Shown here in pieces: positions 45,628 through 58,357 of a stretch of 64,000 bases of DNA; within the stretch, counting starts at the first letter, position 1, and each line of letters opens with the position of its first letter. The notes under the pieces are model-generated. The model was not told the DNA's origin and did no database searches. It was given only the letters and a program-made list of their open reading frames with translations. Made by a program: the position numbers and the translations under genes. This DNA is from Cryptomeria japonica. Taxonomy: Eukaryota; Streptophyta; Pinopsida; Cupressales; Cupressaceae. Where the stretch lies: positions 342,021,793-342,085,792 of the forward strand of contig NC_081408.1 of the NCBI RefSeq assembly GCF_030272615.1. Reading direction: 5' to 3'.

Positions 45628-47014
45628 GGGTGTGTGCACCAAGATGGTGTGCAAAAAAGTGGACACACCCCCAAAAAAAATTAAAAAAACAACAAACGCG
45701 TACTAGGTATTTCAAATTTAAAAAACCCTATATGCGTTTAGGCCCATTTTGCCAAGCCTAAACAAAGCTAAACCGTGCATGGGGTTTATAGTATACTAAC
45801 CACATATGTGGTTTAGTTTTTAAAACCCTATACATAGTTTTAGTTTCTAAACTGCATATGCGCTTCTCTATCAATAAAAAAATTCACTACGACTGAATGA
45901 GTCATTTTAACCCGTGGCTGCAAGAGTGAAGTAGGGCTTGTAATACACCAAAGAATGCATGGGATCACCAAATTCACACAAAAATGCCATGGAAAGAGGT
46001 AAGTAACGTATTTTATTTGTTTATTTTATGCATTTGATGAATTTTATTTGCAATTTGAATTTAAATTCATTGGTTTTGATTAGTTTTTTTTAATTTTTGG
46101 TTGCAAATATCAGATTCTAAAAATCATGCCCCCCAAAAAGACACACTTGAAAACTTTGGGCAAAATCCATAGGAGAACCCACAACCAAACCCTTAAGATA
46201 CACCTCCAACTCCTCCTATGGACCGTTCACACGCTACATCAGAGGATTTCACAAACCAGCTAGCCCAAAACACTACCAAAATAACTAGATTGGTGAATAG
46301 ACTGAAAACATCTGAGCATGAGCATCATGCATCCCTTGCCACTATCCTGGAAACATTGGCTAGTAATGCCAATGCATTTTCCAGTGAAATTATAAAATGG
46401 GGAAGATATAGGGATAGATGTCATGCTTTTTATGCTAATGGGTTGTCATATAATGATGTGAAAAATTAAAAAATAAGTAAAGCATAAATATGTTCTATTT
46501 TTGTTGATTGTCAAATAGGTGAGACCTTACCTCTTAATACAAAGAGGTTTCCTATACACCGGTGTAGCCATTTGCTGATAAAAACTACTTTATGGGATAG
46601 GTGGTGGATAGTGTTTGACCAACAACCTTGTAATAATCATAAGGTTCCATTATATTTTTTGAGGAAACTATATTGTGAGTTTATCCTCAATGAGTGGCTG
46701 AACTATTTTCATATGAGAGAGTTCCATGGTAGAGGTGGCAGCTCTGCCCAAGATAGACCTAGAGCCTGGAGGGTACTAGACCCACACAGTTGCGTCCCCT
46801 AGCACCCAGACCTATGGTGCATGTGACGATCCCAATAGCCCTAAAAGAGTTGATGGAGCTACAAACTCCTTAGGAAGCCACAACATTGACTAATGTCATC
46901 ATTTAGCATGAGACACAATCATAACACCCTCTTGGCCTGGATGATGATCCATTAGTTGAGCCACCTGGCCTTGGTCACCCCATTCGACATGTGTGTCCCA
47001 TTTGTTCAGGTATA
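45628..47014. other. Sequence K: unassigned, with two broken ORFs
   Basis: The left edge has an imperfect inverted pair, GGGTGTGTGCACC and GTGGACACACCC, within about 50 bp, then repeats of AAACCCTATATGCG type to about 45880. ORFs at 46218-46469 (83 codons, helical, KTSEHEHHASLATILETLAS) and 46572-46802 (76 codons, WDRWWIVFDQQPC) show no family that I recognise. In-frame stops upstream of the first ORF sit at likely Gln positions in a Pro/Asn/Thr-rich lead. It could be a decayed DNA transposon end or host DNA. G inserted at its right side. Confidence 0.45.
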
Positions 47015-48171
47015 TGTTAGACAAATATAGTAGTGGGAGTAAACTAAGAGGGGGGATGAATCACTTTACCATCAAAAATCATAACTAATGCATATCAAAA
47101 CCATTAAACTAGAGCACAAAGCAACCAACACAATGAAGAATAGAACATGAAAGAACAGTACACATGACACCAATATTTTGATATGGAAAACCCGATAAAG
47201 GGAAACCATGGTGGGAAACCCTACCCACAATCAGATAATACTTCTCTAGTAGTATATGAAATTACATTGGGGATTGAACTTGTGATCAGGCCAACCACCT
47301 AGATCTCACTGCTCATCACAAAAAGAAGTCTCACTGACTTACAAAAATATTGGACTACAATCCAAAAAGAATGAGCTATGAAAGTAGCATCTCCTAATGC
47401 TTGATACAGTTCTAGTTAAGCACAGATGTCTGCCCTACAATACAAAAACCCTCACCAAATGATATATCACTTGTTCACACATAAAATTTTCTCTAATAAT
47501 GCATACATTATCATCCATGTACAAATTACAAGAATAAGTCACCTATAAATACAAATCATCAACCTTATTGACAAGGTCAACTAAACCCTAAACCCATAAA
47601 CCCATAATAACAAAAAATATATTACATAGTATCATCAGACCAATATTATGATTTAGATTGCATAGCATGGACCTAAATCAATTTACCAAACAATTCCATC
47701 CATTGGAAATTTTTCTAAGACCAAAATCCAACACGCTTCACCAACTGGTAGAAACCCTTAGTGAAGAAACACATAAAGTCTAACCCGTTCCAAATAGGAT
47801 GACCATAATAGCATGCTAGCCAATGCAAAGTCATCAAATACTTAGAATATGATCAAGAAGCACCTTCAACATGATAGAAACTAATTCCATAAGTCAGACC
47901 AAAATTGACTGACCAAAACACCAAATATCACTTACCCGAAACATAAGCGATAGTTACTAGAGCACCAAAACATGAACCAACAGAATATGGAAAATAAATA
48001 ACTATCCAGAGTAAGCATCCAAAACCAATTCCAGAGATCTGATCATACCAGATCAGAATCATAGACAAAACCAAGATGATCACCAAGACTAATAGGGATA
48101 GGTCCAACTGGGATAGCCTCCAACCGGGATATAGTGTTGACATCAATGACAACACTTAACCAAATCCAGCA
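47015..48171 (-). repeat. G 3' LTR (1157 bp)
   Basis: On the plus strand it starts TGTTAGACAAATATAG and ends ACCAAATCCAGCA; on the element strand the start is TGCTGGATTTGG. It holds the G-rich complement of the C-tract near 47050 and a telobox-like ACCCTAAACCC near 47585. The last bases merge with ATCT, the duplication next to H. Confidence 0.8.
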
Positions 48172-48174
48172 TCT

Positions 48175-49396
48175 TGTTAATAGTTCAAATAACCGGAAGA
48201 CAACTGAGAGAGGGGGGGTGAATCAGTTGTCATAGATTACCAAAACCATTAGCAATTAAAACTTTAATACTGGAACCCAAAACATTAATCCCAGAATAGC
48301 AGTTAAACCAATTAAGCATAAACAATAATCACAGAATAAATACCATCCTCATGACACCAAGATTTATACATGGAAAACCCAGTAAAGGGAAAAACCATGG
48401 TGGGAAGCCTACCCATAGTCAGATAATACTTTTGCAATAAGTATGTGAATTACAATTGAGGGGCCTACACTTGTAGGAAGGCCAACAGCCTAGAGCGCAC
48501 TGCTCATCACAAAAGGAGCCTCACTGACTACATAGGAATCCAGACTACAATTTGGAGAAGTGTTGAACTGCAAAAGATAGCATCTCTTATGCCTAAGTAT
48601 AGTTTCTGTTAAGCTCAATACCAAAGGACTAAATCCTCTTACATAAACCCAATTTAATCTCCAATGATCGACCAAATCCTCTACTTGAATGATATTACAT
48701 TATTTTCACATTACATATCCATTTTGCATTCTAATGATCTCTACCATATATGATCTACAATGAGATCTTACATCTATATATACAAACCCTTGACCATAAA
48801 CAATTAGGTCGGCCACCAGATAATAAACCAATTACATAATTACAAACCATGTCAGCCTTAGACCAAATAAATAATATCCAACACATAAGACATCCTAGAA
48901 ACACATCGAGTGGTCCAATCCACAAGTTACATTAAAGTCGGTCCATAACCTATATCAACCAGGACCTAGTATAGGTGCACATGCTACAACAATGATCTCC
49001 ATCGATGAAGTCTCGAACATGATTGTCAACAACATCCTGAAACTCTACTAGAAGCTGCACCAACACCACTTATGCAATTCATAAAATATTTGCATCAAAA
49101 GCTCTACCAATGAAACCCTCGCCAGAACCAGAAACCAAGCTTCTAAGCAAATAGTATAGCATCTGATCACCAAACCAAAACAAATTTACCAAATATGAAC
49201 ATGAGTATCATGATTAAGCCAATTGCATAACCAAACTATACCAGAGCCTACTGGATCATGCCAGATCCAAATCAACCAGAAACCACTCAACCTATTGGGA
49301 CTGGAAGGGTGTTGGTAAAGCATCCAAACAACTAGTGTTGGCATCAATGAAAAAACATCAATGCAAAACATAATCAATTCCACCAAATGGCCAACA
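48175..49396 (-). repeat. H 3' LTR (1222 bp)
   Basis: On the plus strand it starts TGTTAATAGTTC and ends AATGGCCAACA; it matches 54071-55257. It includes a G-run near 48211 (complement of the C-tract) that lies close to the LTR end in element orientation. Confidence 0.88.
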
Positions 49397-49803
49397 ATCT
49401 CCCCCTTTGGCATTGATGGAAACACTAGATGTGAAAAACATCTAAGTACCAAGAAATGCCAAACAAGTCTCCCCCAATGGAAGATAGACAACAATCTCTC
49501 GCATACAACTATGAAATAAAGAACAAACTCCCCCTATGATTAATATCTTTGTAACGCTCTAAATTTCTCCCTATCAATATCTCTCCCCCTTTCTTTTTAT
49601 TTTTCAATTCCTTTTTCACATCAATATCACTCCCCCTTTGACATCAATGCCAAGAATCTGACAAAAAATATCAAAGCATAAAAAACATAAGCCACTGAAT
49701 CACAAAGCTGACTACTCCTCTTAAGCAGTAGCATCCCCACATCAAGACCATAATGAATAGTATCTTTGATAATGCATACCAGACTGATGCCAAACCATAT
49801 CAA
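49397..49803 (-). other. H 3' noncoding region with about six purine-tract motifs
   Basis: The LTR-proximal tract AAAGGGGGAGAT (plus 49397-49408) is accompanied by GGGGGAG or similar motifs at about 49470, 49529, 49567, 49582 and 49630. No ORF is present. This is the same pattern as in A. Confidence 0.75.
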
Positions 49804-52513
49804 TCAAGTCTCTACCGGAGGGGCAGAAACTCCCAATCTATCTCTCAGGTACTCAAACGATTCATTGGGCAAAGGTTTAGTGAAAATATCCGCAATCTTC
49901 TCGTTAGTGCTCACATAAACCAATCTAACTTCATTTTCTTCCACCTTTTCCTTCAAAAAGTTTTACTTGATAGATATGTGCTTTGTTTTAGAATGAAATA
50001 TTGGATTTGTTGATATATCAATAGCAACAGAGTTATCATAGTGAATAACTAGCGGTGCATCACAATCCATCTTTATATCCTTCAACATTTGCTTCATCCA
50101 TAAAACCTCTATACAGTTAGTTCTAGCAGCAACATACTCATCTTCAACAGTAGATAAAGAAGTGCATGATTGTTTCTTGTTGATCCATGAAACCAACTTC
50201 TTTCCAAGAAAGAAAGTTCCACCAGAAGTACTTTTTCAGTCATCAACATCTCCAACCTAATCAACATCTATATATGCACATAAAGTAGAGTTATCATCCT
50301 TAGGGTACCACAAACCATATTTTGATGTACCTTGCAAGTATCTAAAAATCCTTTTCACTGCACTCTCATGATTTTCTCTAGGACCACTCTAAAATCTTGA
50401 AACAATACAAACAACATTCATAATGTCAGGCCTAGTTCGAGTCAAATAAAGAAGACCTCCAATCATAGATTTGTATCTTGTAGGATTTACCGGTGCAAAA
50501 ACATCTTTTCTTGTCAATTTATCACTTGTAACCATAGGAGTACTTACCAGTTTAGAATCTCCCATACCGAGTTTCTTCAATAATTCCTTAGCATAGTTAG
50601 TTTGATAGATGAAAATACCTTTGTTAGTCTGAGTAATCTGCAAACCTATGAAAAATTTCATCTCACCAATCACAGACATCTCAAATTCTTTCTCCATATT
50701 TTTTAAAAATTCTATGCACAACTTATCTTCACCTCCAAAAATAATGTCATCAACAAATACTTCAATAATTAGTATATCATTATTAGTGATCTTATAATAT
50801 AAATTATTGCTAGCAATACCCTTAGTAAAACCAAGCTTCAAAAGATATTTATCCAACCTTGCATACCAAGCTCTGGGTGCTTGTTTCAATCCATATAAAG
50901 CTTTCCTTAACCTGCAAACCATGTTTGTATCATGATAGTGAAAAACCATCAGGTTGCTCAATATAAACTTCCTCATCAAGATCCCCATTAAAAAATGCAC
51001 ACTTAACATCCATTCGATAAACTTTGTAGTTTTTATAAGCAATGTAGGCAATAAATAATCTTACAACTTCAATCCTAGCTACAGGTGCAAAAGTCTCTTC
51101 ATAATCAATTCCTTCCTTCTGAGAATATCCTTTACAAACCAATCTAGCCTTATTCCTTATAACTTGACCATCCTCATTCAATTTATTTCTAAAAACCCAT
51201 TTAGTTCCAATAATATTTTTATTTTTAGGCCAGGGAACCAAAGTCCATGTGTTATTTTTCTCAATCTGATCTAATTCTTCTTCCATAGCTTTCAACCAAT
51301 ATTCATCTTTACCTACCTTAATTACTGATATCAATTCAGCTTGTGAAATTAAACACACCTCATTAGTTTCTAGTTTTCTTCTTGTCATTACTCCATTTCT
51401 CTTATCTCCAATGATTTGATCTTCTGAATGATTCAATCTCACATACCTAGGAGTCCTGTGACTCTTTGTTCCTCTTCCCTATTCTTCAGTCACTGTAGAA
51501 TTTTTTGATACTACTCGAGTAACTAGTTCAACACTTTGTTCTGGTAAAGGTGTTACCAATTCAGGTATAATCATTTCCATTGTCGGTTCCTTCTCATAAA
51601 CTTTGATTTGACTTATGTTCAACTCATCTACTTTGACATTAGCACTCTCCACAATTATCTGCAATCTCTTGTTATAACATCTATATGCTTTGTTTTCATT
51701 AGAATAACTAATAAATATGCCTTCATCACTTCTATGATCAAATTTACCAATAGTATCATCTATCCTAATATAACATTTACTACCAAAAATTCTGAAATAC
51801 TCACTGTAGGTGTATTGCCAAACCATAATTCATAAGGTGTCTTACCAGTTTCTCCTTTGATATGTATAAACCATTGTACCCATTGCTTCTCTCCAATAGA
51901 TATGAGGTAGATTAGCTTCCATCATCATTGTTCTAGTAGCATCCAAGATAGTTATGTTCTTCCTTTCCACAACTCCATTCTACTGAAGTGTCTGGGGAGC
52001 AGAAAATTGTCTTCTTATACCATGCTTGTCACACAAGAATTTAAACTCACCGAATGTGAATTCTCCACAATGATCTGATCTGAAACATTTAATCTTCAAT
52101 CCTATCTTAGTTTCCACTTTAGCCTTAAAGATCTTAAACTTTTCAAATGCTTCAGATTTTTCTCTCATAAAAGTAACCCACATCATTCTAGAATAATCAT
52201 CAATGATTAGCATGAAATATATATCACCATAAAAACTTTTAACTCTAGCAGGGCCACACAAATTAGCATGAATAAGATCAAGAACATAATTTGATTTATC
52301 TTGTATACTCCTAAAATAGGATCTGACTTGTTTACCCATTTGACATTCTTTACATACCAGATTATAGGGATTCATAATCTTAGGTATATCCCTAACTGCC
52401 TTAGTTGAACTGATCTTCACAATGCAATCAAAATTCACATGACACAACCTTTTATGCCATAGCCAACTCTCATCAATATGTGTAATAAAACATGTCTTCT
52501 CACCAAAGTTCAA
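49804..52513 (-). pseudogene. Copia H: pre-integrase, integrase, RT, RNase H
   Basis: It reads from 52513 down. The zinc region has H20, H25, C54 and C57 counted from 52513. The first integrase aspartate has become Asn (LIHANLCGP); the second is present in FRSDHCGEF, and the Glu lies after a stop (NGVVERKN). RT starts near 51300 and carries FVDDIIFGGEDK (near 50755). A frameshift separates frames near 50940. RNase H runs through KKQSCTSLSTVEDEYVA and HYDNSVAIDIS to a final stop at 49804-49806, with TAA after HISIK. The enzymes are non-functional. Confidence 0.85.
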
Positions 52514-53302
52514 ATGAAATATATTACATTTTGTCTATGTATTGGTTGCAATCTCCAAGCCAGATCTATTAATGATTTTGTATTTTCCATACTTGAACTC
52601 TAATTGAAATCCCTTATCTATCAATTGTCCTACACTTAAAATATTACGCCTCAAACCTTCAACATAATAAATATTTTCAGTGTTTTTCTTACCATACAAT
52701 TATATAGTTCCTTTTCCTTTGATCATCCATGCTTTGCCATCTCCAAATCTAACTAGACCACCATCAAATTCTTGCAAAGATAGAAATTTCCCTTTATGTC
52801 CAGTCATATGATGTGAACAACCGTTGTCAATTACCCTTTCATCCTTGTCTTCAATTTTAGTAGCAAGTGCCTTCTCATCACATACATTCTCTTTCAGAGT
52901 CGAATCATCTTCCTTGATAGCCAGGAACACCCATTCCTTCCCATTGTCGAAACCACTACCAGAGTCTTTTGTCGGTTCATCATCAAAATTAGTAATTCCT
53001 TCCTCATCCGCTATGTAGCATGATTTGTCTTTGTTTTTCCTGTACTTATACTTGTTCTGATATCCAGGGTTAGGCTTAAATGATATTTTAACTCTTTCTT
53101 CAAATCTTGAATTCCTTTCAAGACATCTAGATGCAAAATCACTAATCTTAGTACATGCAAAACATTTAAAAGGTGTTTTTCCTTCATACTTACTTCCTAT
53201 CGGTCCTTTAGGTACTCTTCTAGCAAATAGTGCTTCAAGTTTCTCAAACACATCATCTTCTCTCTTCATATCTTCTAATTCCTTCCATACAAAGCTTTCC
53301 AA
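52514..53302 (-). pseudogene. Copia H: zinc knuckle and protease
   Basis: 200 codons are open from 53302 to 52700. The zinc knuckle is CFACTKISDFASRC, in which the His ligand is Asp. The protease motif is VIDNGCSHHMTG, with DNG for DSG. Sequence continues in frame past a stop at 52700 (YYVEGLRRNILSVGQLIDKG) into the pre-integrase. A frameshift near 53290 separates it from gag. Confidence 0.85.
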
Positions 53303-54012
53303 TCTTGCTTACCGGTTGCAGATGTAGATGCATGAAAAGCTGGTTTAGTCTTCATGGCTCCAGAAGGTCCAAACTCTTCAAACTCAAAAGTAGATAGTTT
53401 CCCAACCAAAGTATCTCTGTTGAGAGATGTATTAGCGATTTTTCTTAATTCATCAATAACAGTAGCCTTCATTTTGTAAGCTAGTGGTAGGGTTCTCAAA
53501 ACTTTAGAAACAATTTCATCTTTGCTCAGAGTTCCACCACAACATTGAATTCCCATAACAATCTCATTTACCCTTTCCATGCATGCAGTAATCCTTTCAT
53601 CTTCTTCCATCTTCAGGTTTTCATATCTCACCCGATAACTATCAAGTTTAGCAATCTTCACTGTAGGGTCACCTTCATTAAGAGTCTCCAACTTATCCCA
53701 TATAGCCTTTCTAGATGATTTGTCGATTAATCCCATTATTTGATGATTAGAAATTGCACACAAGAGAGCTTCTCTTTCTCTATAACCATTCTCAAGCTCC
53801 TTATCCAGGTTTGTCAGAGGAGGATTTCCAGATGTCAGATTATGAGGTATGACACCATTCTGTGTGATCTCCCAAATCTCCTTGCCAAGACATCTCAGAT
53901 GAGTCTCCATCTGAATCTTCCATATTATATAATTTATTCCATCAAGCCTTAGAATATCCCTCTAAAAGATAGCTCCAGACGAACTAGATGAACTTGAATT
54001 GTTAGTCGCCAT
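53275..54012 (-). pseudogene. Copia H: gag
   Basis: ATG at 54012-54010 (MATNNSSSSSSSGAIF), then a TAG where Gln fits, then LRLDGINYIIWKIQMETHLR and a clean frame to 53275. Motifs KAIWDKLETLNEG and IVSKVLRTLPLAYKMKA mark copia gag. The degenerate primer binding site (minus ATTAGTATCAAAGC, 54057-54070) sits between the start and the LTR. Confidence 0.85.
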
Positions 54013-54070
54013 AGGATCTTCCTCAAGTGGTTAAGCTTTCTACAAAGAGGACCAAAGCTTTGATACTAAT

Positions 54071-55257
54071 TGTTAGATAGTTCAAAGAACTAGAAGACAA
54101 CTGAGAGAGGGGGTGTGAATCAGTTGTCAGAGATTACCAGAACCATTAGCAATTAAAAATTTAATATTGGAACCCAAAACATTAATACCATAATAGCAGG
54201 TAAACTAGTTAATCATTAACAATAATCATAGAATAAAATCTGGTAAAGGTAAAAACCATAGTGGGAAGCCTACCCACAGTCAGATAATACTTCTGTAGTA
54301 AGTATGTGAATTAAAATTGAGGGGCCTGCACTTGCAGGAAGGCCAACAACCTAGAGCACACTGCTCATCACAAAAGGAGCCTCACTCACTACATAGAAAT
54401 CCAAACTACAATCCGGAGAAGTGTCGAGCTGCAAAAGATAGCATCTCCTATGCCTGAGTATAGTTCTGGTTAAGCTCAATACTAGAGGACTAAATGCTCT
54501 TACATAAACCCAATTTGATCTCCAATGATCAACCAAATCCTCTACCTGAATGATATTACATTATTCGCACATTACATATCCATTTCCCATTCCTATGATC
54601 TCTACCATATATGATCTACAATGAGATCTTACATCTATATATACAAATCCTTGACCATAAACAATTAGGTGAGCCACCAGATAATAAACCAATTACATAA
54701 TTACAAACCATGTCATCCTTAGACCAAAGAAATAATATCCAACACATAAGACATCCCAGAAACACATCAAGAGGTCTAATCCACATATTACATCAAAGTT
54801 GGTGCATAACCTAGATCAACTGGGACCCAGTATAGGTCCACGCGCTACATCAATAATCTCCATCTGCCAAGTCTCAAACATGATTATCAACAACATCTCG
54901 AAACTCCACTAGAAGTTGCACCAACACCACTTATGCAATTCATCAAAGATCTTCATCAAAATCTCTACCGGTGAAACCCTCACGGGAACTAGAAATCAAG
55001 CTTCTAAGTAAACAGGATAGCATCCGATCACCAGACCAAAACCAATTCACTAAATATGAAAATGAGTATCATGATTAAGTCAATTCCATAACCAAACTAT
55101 ACTGGAGCCTACCAGATCATGCCAGATCCAATTCAACCCGAAACCACTCAACCTACCAGGACTAGAAGGGTGTCAGTAAAGCATCCAAATAGCTAGTGTT
55201 GGCATCAATTATAAAACATCAATGCAACACATAATCAATTCCACCAAATGGCCAACA
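54071..55257 (-). repeat. H 5' LTR (1187 bp)
   Basis: On the plus strand it starts TGTTAGATAGTTC and ends AATGGCCAACA. It lacks about 35 bp around 54240 that the partner has. The next base begins ATCTCCCCCTTT, the purine tract of G. Confidence 0.88.
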
Positions 55258-57859
55258 ATCTCCCCCTTTGGCATTGATGGCAACACTAAATGTGAAAAAC
55301 ATCCAAGTGCCAAGGAATGCCAACAATCTCCCTCAAAGATATGACTGATTTTCACATGAATACCACCTCTACCCCTTTGACATCAATGGAAAAGGTTGGA
55401 TGCCAAGACAAAAATACTAACCAAACAACTGACTACCCTCCCTGAGTAGTAGCATCATCTCATCAACCCGGATCAAATAAAATATCTGATAAGCTTACCA
55501 GATTGATGCATTCCTACATCTCTAAGTCTCTTCCAAAGGGTTGGTAACCCCCAAATGATCTCTGAGATATTCAAAAGTATCTTTAGGCAATGGTTTAGTT
55601 AGAATATCTACAATCTGCTCCTTAGTAGGCACATAAACTAATCTGACTTACTTTGGTTCAACCTTTTCCTTCAAGAAATTGTACCTTATAAAAATATGTT
55701 TTGATTTGGAATGAAATACCAGATTCTTTGACATATCAATAGAAATAGTATTATCACAGGGAAAAACAATAGGCTAATCATAACTTGCCCTTATATATTT
55801 TCACATTTATTTCATCCATTAAATCTGAGTATAGCTGGTAGTAGCAGCTACATATTCTGCTTCATCAGTAGATAATGAAGTACATGATTATTTCTTGTTA
55901 AGACATGAAACCAATATAATCCGTAGGAGGCGTTTAAGCCATGTCACAAACCCAAACACTGTGATGCAAAACAAAAGGAAACCAAGGGTGCACACCTTGC
56001 AATAATCCCCAAAGATCTGATCTTTAAAATGATTTAGTTTCACATAGCTGGGAGTCTTTTAATTTTCTTGATTTATTGAGTCTTTCCGTTGTTCCTTTGT
56101 CATAGTTGAGTTTTTGATGATACCAGAGTGACAGGTTCACTGTTCTGAGCTGCTTCATACATTACTGGTTCAGGTCTGATAAATTCATCTTCTAGTCCAC
56201 AATCATATGTTTCGATTCAATTACTGCCATGTTCATCCATCTTGACATTTATGCTCTCTAATATCCTATTCAATCTTTTGTTATAACATCTATATGCTTT
56301 GCTCTTGGTAGAATAGCCCCAAAATATTCCTTCATCACTTCTAGGATTAAATTTTTCCAATGGATCATCTCTTCTAATATAACATTTACTTCCAAAAATT
56401 TTGAAATATCAGACAGTAGGAGTATGACCAAACCAAAATTTATAAGGAGTCTTACTAGTATCACCTTTCATGTGCACTCTGTTAAAGTAGATACAACTGT
56501 ATTGACAACTTCCTTCCAATAAATATTAGACAATTTAGCTTATGTCATTATAGTCCTTGTTGCATTCAATATGGTTATGTTCTTCTTTTCAACCAATCCA
56601 TTTTGTTGTGGAGTCCTAGGTGCAGAAAGTGTTCTTTTGATTCTATTTTTCTCACAAAAGTTGTTGAATTCACTAGATGTAAAATCACCACCTTGATTTG
56701 GTCTCAAACACTTTATCTTCAGTCTTGTCTCAGTCTCAACCATAGCTTTAAGATTTTGAATTTCTCAAAAGCTTCACATTTTTCTTTCAAAAATGCTACC
56801 CACATCATTCTATAATAATCATCAATAAGTAACATAAAGTATCTGTCACCTTGAAAACTTTTAGTCATTATCGGTCCACACTGATCAGTATGAATAAGAT
56901 GAAGAATTTCATTAGATTTATCATGTATGCTTCTAAAAGAAGTTATGACTTTCTTACCCATTTAACATTCTCTACATATTTGATTATGAGGTTTGACAAT
57001 TCTGGGCAAATCTCTAATAGCCTATGTTGAACTGATCTTCACTATGCAATCAAAATTTACATAACACATCCTCTTATGCCATAACCAATTTTCATCAATA
57101 TGAGAAATCAAGCTAGCTTTCTCACCAGAGTTCAAATGAAAGATGTTTCCATTGGTCCAGGTTCTAGAAGAAATTTCCAATCCAAATCTATTGATGATCT
57201 TACATTTTCCATCCTTGAATTGTAAATGAAATCCTCTATCCACCATCTAACCTACATTTAAAATTATTATGCTTCAAGCCTTCAACATAATAAACATTAT
57301 CAGTGTTAGTCTTGCAATCCAATGATATTGATCCCTTGCCTTTGATCCTACATGCCTTGTTGTCTCCAAATCTGACTAATCCACCATCAAATTCTTGTAG
57401 TGATATAAATTTTCTCTTCTCACTAGTCATGTGATGTGAGCATCCACTATCTATAACCAATTCATCCTTTTCTTCAATTTTAGCAGTTAAAGCCTTTTCC
57501 TCAATATGAATTGTTGCAATGACAGGTTTCAGAGAATCAACTTTGATAGCAATAAAAACCCAGTCTTCGCCGGAAGCAGCTTCATTATCAGTTCCACTCA
57601 TAGGTTCATCATCATCATCAGTAATGCCAAAAGCATCATCACCAAAATAATAGCATGATTTATCCTTATTCCTTCTGAATCTAGGTTTATTATGATATTT
57701 CGGATTAGGCTTATAACTCTTCACAAATCTTTCATGATTCCTAGTAGCTCTTTCAGGGCATCTAGAAGGAAATTGACCAATCTTATTGCATGAAAACATT
57801 TGAAGGGATTTTTCCTTCATACTTACTTCTAGCTGGTCCTTTAGGAATTCTTCTAGCAA
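55258..57859 (-). pseudogene. Copia G: protease, integrase, RNase H; RT deleted
   Basis: It reads from 57859 down. The zinc knuckle is frameshifted (SCNKIGQFPSRC; His to Gln). The protease motif LVIDSGCSHHMTS is intact. The pre-integrase WLWHKRMCYVNF follows, then integrase with LIHTDQCGP, LRPNQGGDF (second Asp lost) and NGLVEKKN. After about 56010 the frame jumps over the whole RT to RNase H remnants (about 55880-55560) and a stop at 55522-55524. Between them lies about 80 bp of unrelated filler. 55258-55521 is the 3' noncoding part with purine tracts. Confidence 0.8.
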
Positions 57860-58333
57860 TCAGGGCTTCCAACTCTTCAAGTTCTCTTTCTTCTCTTTCA
57901 ATGTCCTCTATATCTTTAGCATACATATCCTTCCAATCTATCTTTTTCTTACTGGAGGTAGATGTTTTAAATACAGTCTCAGTTTTAGTAGCACTCAGAT
58001 CTCCAAGTTCCTCAAGCTCAAAAGAAGTCAATTTCTCAAGCAGTGTATCTTTGGTAATAGGAGTACTTAACATTGTTTGGAGTTCATTGATTGTAGTAGC
58101 CTTCATCTTATAAGCTGGAAGTAGAGTCTCAGAACCTTTGACACTATTTCATCCTCACTAACTAATCTGCCACAACATTTGATTCCCATAACAATCTCAT
58201 TTACTCTATCCATGAAATAACTTATCATCTTGTCTTCTTCCAACTTCAAAGTTTCATACCTTACCCGAAAACCTTCAAGTTTTGCAATTTTCATAGCCTG
58301 GTTGCCTTCATAAAGAGTTTCAAGCTTTTGCAA
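57783..58333 (-). pseudogene. Copia G: gag (N-terminus deleted)
   Basis: From 58333 the frame reads LETLYEGNQAMKIAKLEGFR, then VNEIVMGIKCCGRLVSEDEI, shifts frame near 58105 and continues with ATTINELQTMLSTPITKDTL. The first ~90 residues of gag, compared with H, are absent: the leader after the PBS joins directly to gag at a shared AAGCTT. The primer binding site remains next to the LTR (minus TTGGTATCAAAG, about 58345-58356). Confidence 0.8.
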
Positions 58334-58357
58334 AGAGGACCTTTCTTTGATACCAAT

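Larger units (their letters stand above)
48175..55257 (-). mobile_element. Copia element H, inserted in G
   Basis: The 3' LTR is 48175-49396, gag-pol 49804-54012, and 5' LTR 54071-55257; length 7.1 kb. Four bases, ATCT, are duplicated at 48171-48174 and 55258-55261. Related to A in gene order and noncoding motifs. All enzymes carry stops or frameshifts. Confidence 0.85.
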
